Positions 34,188 through 44,517 of a stretch of 64,000 nucleotides of DNA are shown piece after piece (positions within the stretch are counted from its first letter, which is position 1; each line of letters begins with the position of its first letter). Under the pieces are notes generated by a model. It did not search any database. It worked only from the letters and a program-made list of their open reading frames with translations, and was not told the DNA's origin. The DNA comes from Cannabis sativa (lineage: Eukaryota; Streptophyta; Magnoliopsida; Rosales; Cannabaceae), in NCBI RefSeq assembly GCF_029168945.1, contig NC_083602.1, positions 66,050,600 through 66,114,599 of the forward strand. The letters are read 5' to 3'. A program made the position numbers and the translations under genes.

Positions 34188-36201
34188 CTTTAACTAACAC
34201 ATCCTCAATGACTCCTCTAGGATGGGCTAGTGATCGGTCCGCCAATTGGAGAGTTACTGTGGTTGGCTTTGCTTCACCCAGTTGCAATCTTTTAAACACT
34301 GATAGAGGCATCAAGTTAATGCTGGCTCCTAAGTCACAAAGTGCATTTATTCCTTCTATTCTCCCGATAGTACAAGGAATAGTGAAACTCCCTGGATCTC
34401 TGAGTTTGGGAGGGAGTTTCTTCTGTAGAATGGCGCTGCACTCTTCAGTTAGAGCCACTGTCTCATAATCCTCCATCTTTCTCTTCTTTGACAGAATTTC
34501 CTTCATAAACTTCACATAACTTGGCATCTGCTCTAAAGCTTCAGCAAAGGGAATGTTAATGTGAAGTCTTTTGATGACTTCTAGGAATTTGGTGAACTGC
34601 TTGTCTAGGCTTGACTTCCTAAGCCTTTGAGGGTAGGGTATTTTCACATGGTGATCAATGCTAATTGGTGGAGACTGTTGTGGTTGTGTTGGGCTGTTAG
34701 TAGCCTTCTCTGATGTTGGTGTTGGGGTTGGCATTGGTTGAGCTTCATTCTCCTTTTCTCCATTCGCTGGTTGTGGCAGTTCAGGATCATCATAATTTTT
34801 GCCGCTTCTCAGGGTAATTGCTTTGCAGTTTTCTTTGGGGTTTACTTCAGTTGTGCTAGGCAAATTCCCTTGAGGACGGGTTGCTACATGAGTTGCTAGT
34901 TGGCCCATCTGTGTCTGCAGGTCTTTGATTGAAGATCTAGTTTCAGTCATGAATTGAAGCAATAACTCTGTTTGCAAACTAGAATTTCCACCAGAGGCTT
35001 GTTGTTGATTAAACTGTTGGTTCTGATTATGCAGCTGATTTCGTTGTTGATAGAACCCACTGTTTCTTCGGTTATTGCCCTGGTTGAACCCATAATTGTT
35101 ATTGTTATTCTGTGAAAAATTTCCAATGGCTTTAGCTTCATCCATTGGCAAATCATCCACATCTGCTTGACACTCTGAAAAGTGATGACTTCCTCCACAT
35201 AACTCACAAACAACTTGGGCTTGTTTAGCTTGCCCTGCAATTAGCTTTGTCAATGCCTCAACCTGCGCTGTCAACTTTGTGATGGCATCAACCTCTAACA
35301 CACCAACTACCTTCTTTGATTGACTCCTTTCAGTTGGCCACTGCTGATTGTTTAGAGCCATCTCCTCCAATAGATCATAAGCCTCATTAGCACTCTTTCT
35401 CATAAAGGCTCCACCAGCTGTTGCATCTATTAGAGTTCTAGTGTTTCCAACCAACCCATTGTAGAAGTTGTGGACCAGTATCCACTTCTCTATACCATGA
35501 TGAGGGCACTTTCTGATCAGATCTTTAAACCTCTCCCAAGCCACATGGAGAGATTCATTATCTTGTTGGCAGAAATTGTTGATTTCTCCTCTCAGCTTTG
35601 CAGACTTTGCTGGAGGAAAGAACTTTGACAAGAATTTAGTTGCCAGATCATTCCAGGTGGCAATAGAGTTGGGTGGCAAGGAGTTTAGCCAACTCTTGGC
35701 TCGTTCTCTGAGAGAGAATGGGAACAGTCTCAGTCGAATGGCATCATCACTAACTCCATTAACTTTAAAAGTTTCACAAAGTTCCATGAAGTTAGAGATA
35801 TACAGGTTAGGATCTTCAGAAGGGAGGCCACCAAACTAAACTGAAGACTGCACCATTTGTAGTATGGCAGGTTTAATCTCAAAATTGTTCGCATCCACTG
35901 CCCGTGGCCTGATACATGACTGCACTCCCGTCAGAGTAGGGAGAATGTAATCTCTCAAGCTACGACCATTAGCTTGATCTTCCACGGCGCCACCATTATT
36001 ACCGTTATTACCTCCATTGTTCGCAGCATTAGCATTCACATTAGCAGCCATGATTTCTGAAGTTTCAGCAGTTGCTGAAACTCCTTCTTGCCTCTTGTTC
36101 TTTCGGTTTCTCCTACAAGTTTTCTTGATTTCAGGATCAACTGGTAATATGACAGCTTGTCCTTGACGGCGCATACACTTAGGATTCCTGAAATGGATCA
36201 C
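34165..36201 (-). pseudogene. Athila-like gag-protease ORF with one nonsense codon
   Basis: The ATG at 36201 opens an Asn/Gly-rich N-terminus, then the frame meets a TAG at 35836-35838 where the family has Gln (SSV-stop-FGG). It continues for 540 codons. The gag capsid-like region (FPFSLRERAKSWLNSLPP, NDLATKFLSKFFPP, NEAYDLLEEMALNN) is followed by a CCHC knuckle (CELCGGSHHFSEC), a Gln/Asn-rich linker and an aspartic protease with the site CDLGASIN followed by LMPLSVFKRL. The frame ends at 34165 where a small deletion shifts into the pol frame (34187). Gag would package the RNA; the protease would process Gag-Pol. Not functional as it stands. Confidence 0.85.
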
Positions 36202-36299
36202 GAAAATATTGCATGAAAAAATTTAAAAGAAATCAGCAAGAGAAAATATACCAAAGTAGAAGTTAGTATAATTTTGTGTAATATTAATCTTTAAACAAT

Positions 36300-36317
36300 T
36301 CCCCGGCAACGGCGCCA
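36300..36317 (-). other. Primer binding site, tRNA-Asp type
   Basis: TGGCGCCGTTGCCGGGGA on the minus strand, 6 bp inside the 5' LTR; complementary to the 3' end of tRNA-Asp. Confidence 0.85.
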
Positions 36318-36323
36318 AAAACT

Positions 36324-37559
36324 TGTTACGAATTTTATGTTTATTACGCAAGTATACGCAATCAAGTAGTATCTCATGCAAGTGAGGTCGAACCACGGGG
36401 AATTAGATTAAGTACTACTAAACTATACTTATGATTCTATTTGGTAAAATAATAATTTTGCAATTTAAAAGTAAATAACTCAGAAAATTAAAGAGAAAAT
36501 AAACGAAGATTAATCAAGATGAGAGATTAGGGAGGTGAATCCTGTTGATAAGCTACCAATGTTAATACCTAATTGCTATCCTTATCCCAATGTGAATGAC
36601 AGATTATAAATTAACCTAACTCTTTTCAGATCTTTTAGGTTCTAAATAATATGTTCTCTAATTAACTTCTTAATTAAATCAACACAAAATCAGCATTAAG
36701 TAATAATCTATTCGTCACTGAGGCTATGTAAATACTTTCGTTTTACATCAAAACCTAGACTATCCAAATTTTAGCATTCTCAATTCTCACTTTTCAAATT
36801 TCGAATTGAGATCATTAAACATGTAAAAGGTGATCAAGCTTGCACATGGAATTTAAAGACAAATATAGATAGTATTCACACATAAGATGAAGGAATGGCA
36901 ATTATTTATTAACTAGGCATAAACTTAAACAACAATCATCATCCTCCCTTATTGGGAAATTTAGTTCAACATAACTCTAAAAACATCCATGATTAATTCA
37001 GAAACAAAAACAAACATAAAGAAGAAATTAAGGGTAAAAGAAAGAAACTAGAAGGTGATATCGCTCCGGGTCTTCAAGATAGCTTCCTCTCCACTTGCAT
37101 CCACTATTTAGGTCTATTTCTGCATACTTTTAACCTTCAGTGTCGTATTCCTTATATAGGGATGAGAAGTGTGCCTCTAATTGAGAGAAAAATCAAAATT
37201 AGGTCAAAACCACGACGTCCGTACCTAGTCACGACTAGCCTTTAAGCTGGTCGCGACTACAGGCAAACCTCGAAAATCAGAGGTTCTGCCAAATCTCGAA
37301 GTCGCGACCAGAGTCGCGACCAGGAAAAAGGGTCGCGACCTGGCTCTCTGGAGGTCGCGACTACTGACGCGTCTGGACCCGAATTTTCCAATTTTTTCCA
37401 AGTTTGTCCTAGTTTTTCGCTATTTGACTGAATTTTAACTTTAACACCCCGGGAACCTGAAATAATAAAAATCAAGCGTAAAACTGCTCCAAAAGACACC
37501 AATAGATGAGATAATGCTAATTTTAAAGACCCGAAACATAGGCTAATCATAACCTAACA
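36324..37559 (-). repeat. Athila-like 5' LTR
   Basis: Partner of the LTR at 28650. It is the 5' LTR because the tRNA-Asp PBS adjoins it on the minus strand. Confidence 0.9.
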
Positions 37560-37948
37560 ATACTTAGCCGCCACCTTCTTCTCTTTCTTCTTCCTTGAAA
37601 TTTCAAAACCACTTAGTGATTAGAGTAGTGCCCACACATAGCAAGTGATACCTCAATCATAGTGAGGAAGATCGTGAAGAAAGACATTCAACAAGAAGAA
37701 GTTTCAGCACTAAAGAAGGAGAGAAAGAGATCTAGGTTCAGATCTTGATAATACTCTGCGACAGAAAGGATACAAGGGTTAGAGATCTGAACGGAAGGAG
37801 TCATATTATTTCGCTGCACCCAATGTAAGGTTTCTCATACTTTATATGTGTTTAATTTATAATCGTTTTAGAAGTTCATATTTAGGGTGTTAATAAACAT
37901 ACTTGTGAGTAGATCTAAGATCCTGGTAAAATAATTTCCAACATAAAC

Positions 37949-38036
37949 AACTCAGAAATTCTCATTCACTTTCTCTTTCTCTCTTCTTCTTCTTTCTTCT
38001 CATCTATTCTATATTATGTTATATTATTTTATAACA
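37949..38036 (+). repeat. Copia left LTR, part 2
   Basis: Remaining 88 bp of the split LTR, ending TTTTATAACA. Matches 42997-43084 of the right LTR. Confidence 0.85.
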
Positions 38037-41000
38037 CGTTATCAGCACGAGTCTCTGCCCAAGCTTCAAGCATGAGTCTCTGCCTAAGACCCAATGTAAG
38101 TATTTTGCTAAAGTTCTTGAATTGTTTCAAAGTAACGATACACTAAATATATATTTATATATATACTCATCTGACTGAAACAATTTCAAGAATCTTTTTT
38201 TTTTGTTTTTATCTATATATCTATATATTATATATGTCTGTATATGCTTTTATATGTTTATTATTGCTTTCGTATATGTATATTATGTTCTTATCATTTA
38301 TAATATTTACAATATATGTGTGTCAATGATATGATAGAGAAAATCTGTATAAATTATACATATATCCAGAAGATTATTTATCATCGATAAAATATTGCAT
38401 ATATCCTAAAAATTATGCATCATCGATAAAATATTGCATATATCCTGAAGATTATGCGTCCTCAATAAAATCTTGCATATATCTTGAAGATTATGCAAAC
38501 GTAATATTCATTATATAATTGATGGATATATAATGAAAGAGATGAATACATATTTATATATATATATGTTCTTGTATTCTTTGAGGACAATGAAAAGTAA
38601 TCTAATATCGATATAGATTTCGACAAACATTTCCTGAAGTAAATGTTTTATATATCGAAAAAAAAATGATTGTATTTATGTGAATACAACTAAAGAATCA
38701 TTAAAAATGATTATTATTGATGCAATTTTATAGTGGGTTTTGAATACCCAAAATGAATGTTAAGAAAATTGCATTGAAACATCAAAGTATAAGAATAACA
38801 ATGAGTATGACTAATGTTATTTAAATACATGAGGCATGTATTTATTGTTCATCATTCCCTGCAGAGAATGATACGAATTGAAGTCAATTACTTTTAAAGA
38901 TTCCTCGTATTAGTCATGTTATTATACATTGTTATTACTTGCAATGTTAGAAATTATTGAATCTGACATATATTAAAGATTAAATTTTGCATACATCTTG
39001 GACACTATGCAAAAATTGCATTCATATATTCTTTGAAATATCGTAAAAGAAATTATTGAATAATTTCTTATATTTTTATGGATGAACAAGTAATAAATAT
39101 TTAAGAAATTTATAATAATGTTCTACTTGTTCAACGTCATTCCCCGAAGTGAATGTAATGATTTTAAATAACCAATGACATTATTTACTACTCAAATATT
39201 TCTAGAAAAAAGTGGAAATAACCAAAAGATGAGATACCACACACAATCAAAGTGCATGAAATCTATATATCATGTGTGGAATTGAATAATAGTGGTCGCG
39301 TACCTGTAGTACGAACACACTTATAATCAAGATAAAAGTATACTTGATTATATAATAGAATGTGAATTGTACAAACTTATTGTACATTTAGAATATTTAA
39401 ATATCATTACCTAAAGAGAATGAATAGACATGAAATTCTATTTCAAAGATTATAGATTTCACATATATTGGTAATGCCAGAAGTAAATTAATATATACAT
39501 ATTTTATTATTTCTTGAAATCAATAGTTTCAAACTATTGTCGGTACAGGATATGTATATATATAGTTACTATATAATTCAGTTTGCATATTCCCAAAAGT
39601 GGATACATAATTTACTAATATTTATTAGTGATCCAATATAATCAAAGTGATAAAGAATCACAAAATGATTATTTGAAAATCTTCCTGAAGAAGTCTTACA
39701 TACAATTGCTACTTTGAGTAGTAAAATATCTTTGTATGTACATAGATGTATAACTTTTATCTAGTTATGAAAGTGATAATAAATAACTTATTATATGTAC
39801 TTGTTGTACATTTAAATATATAATATATCAAGTCATGATAATTAGACTGATGAATAGTCTATTAATAAATTAGACGACTTGTTAAAAAGATACCAGGAAA
39901 AATGAATGATATATTATGGTTATATCTATTTGATCATTACAATAACATGATGAAGTTGTCATGTATCTTTTAAATTATACACATCATTGAATTGATGATA
40001 GTGATTCCTGAAGAAATATAAAGTTTGATAAACATAATAGTAACTCCTGAAGAGTGTATATGTTTTGGAGAATAATATAATTATATTATTCGTGTATATA
40101 AAAATAAAACTTGTAATGATTATGTTGTAGTGACTTTACATTACCTTATGAAAGTTTCATTGAAATACAAATTATAGTGAACCTGAAGTTCATGAATTGA
40201 ATTATTTTGACATGATCAACCATATGCAATAAATTGTCAAATGATTTGACTAAATTTTGTTGAAGAACCAGAAAATTCTTCTCATTGTTAATTTATAAGG
40301 CTCGAAAGAAGGATGTGCATATATTTGCACATAAAAAATATTTAAATTATATTTCTTTAACAATCTTGAGCCATTATTAGATTTTTATTGCATAGTTCCT
40401 TATCGATGTGATAAGATTATATGATCATGCATTTACAAAATGTGTAAATTTATGTATTTCTAATTATACACGTATGACTCATTCTTAGAAATGAATTAAG
40501 TTCATAAGGATTGAACGTGAAACTGAAGTTTATTGAACCTGAAGTTCAATGTCATATAGTATATATGAGTTCAAATAAATATTGATTCATTGTGATATAT
40601 TGAAATCCCTACAGGTATATTAATATTATTAGATATCACAATTTTTAAAAATTCTCTCGATCAGGGGGAGAGAAGCAGTTGGGATCGATGATAATTTTTG
40701 AAAAATGATCCTTGCACAAAGTATATAAGAACAATATAGTTCAAAATGATATATACCAACTGCAAATCAATATTATTAAAAGTTGAGTTAGAATTAGTTG
40801 AAAACGCCTGAAGCGTAAATGAACAATATAGAAATTATTAATAAATGTTCATTTAATTTATCCTGAAGTTGTTTAATATAGAGGTACTCATAAAGATACC
40901 TTAATGTTATAAAGTATTGATGATTAAAATGATAACCGTGATGAAAACGGTACTTGAAGAGACTCCCAAGAGAAGTTAGACATAACACATTTGATCATAA

Positions 41001-42200
41001 TTAAATCCCTAAAGTGATTCTATATAGGTACCTATAAATGATAAACATATTTGAAAAATATGTAATTTAAAGAGATCTCTATAAATTATGTCAATATGGG
41101 AGGAAATTATCATTTATTGAAATTTTTGTCGACAATAAATATTGAATGTGTGCATATGCAATAAACTAACATGAGATAGCAAGGATCATGGTATTAGATT
41201 TGTCGAGAATTATCGACATACATTTTGTTTTTGGCCAAAATATTATGACGCATTCCAGGCAAATTTAATCACATAAAGTGAAGTAAGACCTGTAGGGTGT
41301 GCAAATAAATATTTCTAATGAGAAATTTACATATATGTATTTGTACATAATGAATTGTTGTACAAAGTTTGCATAGACATGAGATTAATTGAAGTAAGGC
41401 TTAAATATTGAGAAAATATAATCATAATTTGATTATAGCCTGGAATATATTTTATGAGGATTTATAAGCGTCACATAAATGTTGCAACAAAAGTTATTCA
41501 TTTGGAGCTCCTAATATAATTTGAAATAAGCCTTATCTAATAATTCTAGAAGAATTTAATACATATCTTAAGTGATATAAATTCTAAGTCGTGCGCACTA
41601 TATGACAAATATCTTTGTATGAAATAAAGACATGTAAGTAAATTATTGTTTGAAAAATATGTATGGTTGTCTATGCAATATAAATACGTAAATTATACGT
41701 TGTGATAGACTCTTGAAGAGTTTTTGATTAATTGAAGAACAAACTTTTATTTCTTTTGTATTTCGAGAAATATTAATGTATAAAGTTTGTTCATTAGTAT
41801 TGAAGTCCTGAAGTACTTCATATGTATCAAAAATTATAGATATATGATCATTTGATATGGAAATTAAGATCATACAACAAGATGGAATAAATATATGGTC
41901 TTGGAGTACCATCATTGTCACAAATAAAAATTTATATTATCATTAATGTGTTATGTTCATATCTACTTGAAATTTTAAATTTTCGTATGAACAAAGTTGT
42001 GTACACACATGAATGATACAATTAGTTGGATAAAGACTAATGTTCCACGAACCCCTCATCTATAATTTAGAAGTCCATACATACTCTGAAAGAGTTATAG
42101 AAAATATATGATCAAAGATTATATATGGTGATATTTTAAAAGTGATAACAATAATCTTATGAGATTTATTATCACCAAAAGAATTATGGATCATATGTGC
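38037..42200 (+). other. Decayed interior of the Copia-like element
   Basis: About 4.2 kb of strongly AT-rich sequence with no open frame. PBS-like CGTTATCAGCACGAG at 38037. CCTGAAG/CCYGAAGT words recur through the stretch (examples near 38444, 38633, 39686, 40006, 40050, 40181, 40543, 40809, 40862 and 41808). These may be the worn traces of an old coding repeat or a non-coding spacer of a non-autonomous copy. Confidence 0.5.
38373..38495 (+). repeat. 39-bp tandem repeat, three copies plus part
   Basis: ATTATxxATCATCGATAAAA...TGCATATATCCTxAA units start at 38373, 38412, 38451 and (partial) 38490. The exact 39-bp period is a multiple of three. Confidence 0.9.
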
Positions 42201-42420
42201 ATGAGGGGGAGACATATTTATGTTGCACTCTTTTCCCTTAGTTCACGTTTTGTCCCACTATGTTTTCCTGGCAAGATTTTTAACGAGGCAACTTGCAAAT
42301 AATTATGAATATGAAATATATATTGTACTCTTTTTCCCTAGCTCAGATTTTGTTCCACTGGGTTTTTCTAGCAAGGTTTTTAACGAGACAACTATAAATC
42401 ATGTTAACATACTTGCATTT
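42195..42420 (+). repeat. Duplicated 3' non-coding block of Copia element
   Basis: TTGxACTCTTTTxCCCTAG followed by a GTTTTGTxCCACT...TTTTTAACGAGRCAACT block occurs at about 42220 and 42330, and again in shortened form at 42778 before the PPT. Confidence 0.7.
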
Positions 42421-42759
42421 TATGAAGCAAGTAGAGAATGTGTGTGAGTGAGATCATTGACATAGCATATTCGAGAAACATATGGATTGCACTCAATAAA
42501 GAAGTATCAACCCAAGCAATTCTCTATGGATAATACTGCTTGCATCGCTTAACTAAAATGAGGTACATTGAAGGAGATAGAGTTAGAACACATTTCACGA
42601 AATTCTTCTTTATACGCTTCAAGAAAATGCATATTGGGGTTCAACATATTCAATCAAAATCTTGCAAACTTATTCACAAAGTTATTACCAACATCAACAT
42701 TTGAGAAGACGGCAGATAAGATCGAAATTCGTCGATTAGAAAATCTCCACAAATGCTAA
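42420..42759 (+). pseudogene. Copia RNase H C-terminal remnant
   Basis: Across several stops and shifts the text reads like the end of a plant Copia polyprotein: EASRECV, then HIRETYG-like, MDNTACIA-like, HFTKFFF-like, and finally STFEKTADKIEIRRLENL ending at TAA. RNase H would degrade the RNA strand during reverse transcription. Not functional. The AAAGGGGGAG PPT follows 90 bp later. Confidence 0.65.
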
Positions 42760-42856
42760 ATGAGGGGGAGTTAGTTTACACTATACTCTTTTTCCTTTGA
42801 TCAAGTTTTCAACAAGATTTTTAATAAGGCAGTTATTATGGACATCAAAGGGGGAG

Positions 42857-43084
42857 TGTTATAAATATTAATAATTATGCGGATGTCCAAATCTTTTATT
42901 TATTACTATTAATTGTAATCAACATTCCTCTTTTTCTTAGTTTCTTAATATTTTACTCTTGTATTTGTATAAATAGGGGTTCACCCCATTGGAATAAACA
43001 ACCCAGAAATTCTCATTCACTTTCTCTTTGTCTCTTCTTCTTTCTTCTCATCTATTCTATATTATGTTATATTATTTTATAACA
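42857..43084 (+). repeat. Copia right LTR (228 bp)
   Basis: Uninterrupted copy; it defines the empty site of the insertion in the left LTR. Confidence 0.9.
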
Positions 43085-43323
43085 AATTAATATATATTTA
43101 TTAGTTATAAATAATTTTTTTAATGTGTATAAATATAGTTAAATTGGATCATTTTTTAATTGAATTTTGAGATTGACATTTAATAATTGATCCAATCTAA
43201 TTAGAATCTAATTTTTATCATTCAATCCAATCTAATTATAATTATATATCAATTTTTTGTTCTATTAAATTAGATGAATTCAGTTCAACTCAATTAAATT
43301 AAATTGGATATTATTCAACCCTA

Positions 43324-44516
43324 CTAAATACCATACTAATATGACTCTTTATAATTAATTAGTAGTTTCTAAATCAAAATATATAAAAGTGGATTCGAAT
43401 AATAATTTGTCACTCGTAACATTTCTGTTCTTAGTATTATTATAAATAAAAAAATAACAGGTGTCACACAAAAGTTAATCACATTGTCAAGAAAACGAGT
43501 TAAACCCTCTCCTTTTTTTCTCTTGAAATCAAAAAGCTACAGCAATTGAGAACTCAAACGTACGTACATATATGGATAAATTACATTTCTTTTTTATTTT
43601 AGGAAAGATACATTACATTTCTAATATTTGATATATAAATTCATATAAACCAAATGTAACATTCTTTTTCTTGACCGTATATAGTTTTTCAAGAGTAAAT
43701 TCTTTCTATTCCAAGGTTTTCAATTCGCTCTTCGATTATTATGATTTAATTATTCTTTTATATTTATTTATTTATATAATAACATATAAAAGGCACGAGG
43801 CAAATGATTTCATTCATTTTTGCTTAAATTTAAGGAAACTCGCTCACGAAAAAAAAAAAAAAGAAGAAAAAATTAAGGAAACTCGAAGAAATTTGACATG
43901 TTTAGTAGACTACCCTTTCTCTCTCCCTCTCTCTTTCTAGTGTTCAGTTTCTCTCTCTGAAATCTATAATGTTTTGTCTAGTGAGAGAGAACTCTTCGCC
44001 AAATAACTAGTGTTTCTCACTTTTCTTGCCACATTGTCCTTAACACATGTGTAGCTTGGATTTTCCATCACTTACCCTTGTAGCTTCTGTATCTATCTAT
44101 ACACACACACATAATCTTTCTTCCCCTATTATTATTATTTTTATTATTGATATTGTTTGTTTCATTTGCATGTTTCAGATACCCAACAACGCAAAGCATT
44201 CTTTTTTTTTTTTCTTCCATAAATATATATATATTTAGATATATAATATATAATATAAACACAGTTGCAAGTTTAACATTTTTGCCTATTCTCATTCGCG
44301 AACTCTTGTGCATGTTTTGAGTCACTGCTTCTTTCGTGATCTTTATGTGTTTGAGGGGATGAAATACATATATCTATTTTTTTACTCTCTCTGTCTTTTT
44401 TATTAAATGGGTATTGGTTTTTCTGTGAATTATAGTGAAGTTTGTTTGACTTTGGTCGTTTGAAGCTGCTGGTTCTTCTGGGTTTTGATTTAATTGGGTC
44501 GTTTCACCCTGATGTG
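43324..44516 (+). promoter_or_regulatory. Upstream region and likely 5' leader of the ALP1-like gene
   Basis: Non-coding. A CT-rich tract at 43915-43960 and a following GAGAGAG segment are typical of plant core promoters and 5' UTRs. (CA)n and ATT runs lie at 44100-44150. No certain TATA box or start site. The hAT element ends just 1.2 kb upstream of the ATG, so part of the ancestral promoter may have been displaced. Confidence 0.4.
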
Positions 44517-44517
44517 A
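44512..44517 (+). promoter_or_regulatory. Start-stop uORF overlapping the ALP1-like ATG
   Basis: The sequence ATGTGATGG holds a minimal uORF (ATG TGA, 44512-44517) whose stop codon shares its A with the main ATG at 44517. Ribosomes initiating at the first ATG would stop at once with the main start overlapping, so this could tune initiation or force reinitiation. Confidence 0.55.

Larger units (their letters stand above)
28650..37559 (-). mobile_element. Athila-like Ty3/Gypsy retrotransposon, internally deleted
   Basis: Two LTRs of about 1.235 kb (28650-29883 and 36324-37559) bracket an interior oriented on the minus strand. Ends are TGTTACGAATTTT...CCTAACA. Flanks are ATACC/ATACT. The PBS TGGCGCCGTTGCCGGGGA beside the right-hand LTR complements the 3' end of plant tRNA-Asp, as in Athila. 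Gag, protease and the first part of RT are present. The rest of RT, RNase H and integrase are missing. Confidence 0.9.
27124..37943 (+). mobile_element. Solo LTR (about 1.9 kb) split by an Athila-like element
   Basis: Begins TGTTAGGTTTTATGCCC and ends ATAATTTCCAACA. Flanks are TAAAT/TAAAC (4 of 5). The two pieces (27124-28649 and 37560-37943) together equal the length of the uninterrupted relative at 31575-33473 in reverse orientation. A TATA-like CTATAAATAG at 28561 marks the sense strand as plus. ORFs inside are not coding. Confidence 0.85.
26965..43084 (+). mobile_element. Ty1/Copia-like element, decayed, with insertions in its left LTR
   Basis: The LTR begins TGTTATAAATATTAATAATT and ends TTTTATAACA. 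Flanks are AATTA at 26960-26964 and AATTA at 43085-43089 (perfect TSD). The left LTR is split after 27123 by a solo LTR and resumes at 37949. The PBS-like CGTTATCAGCACGAG directly follows the left LTR, and AAAGGGGGAG (PPT) directly precedes the right LTR. The interior is heavily decayed; only the C-terminal RNase H region is recognisable. Confidence 0.85.
24354..43323. mobile_element. hAT-like element containing four nested insertions
   Basis: Terminal repeats TAGGGTTGAATATCCAATTT (24354) and its complement ending CAACCCTA (43323) are flanked by 8-bp CTAAATAT / CTAAATAC (7 of 8 identical). The 8-bp TSD and TAGGG-type terminus fit the hAT superfamily. Subterminal CCAATCTAATT motifs recur at both ends. 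Without the insertions it is about 2.85 kb. I see no hAT transposase, only fragments of unrelated coding-like sequence, so it is non-autonomous. Confidence 0.7.
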
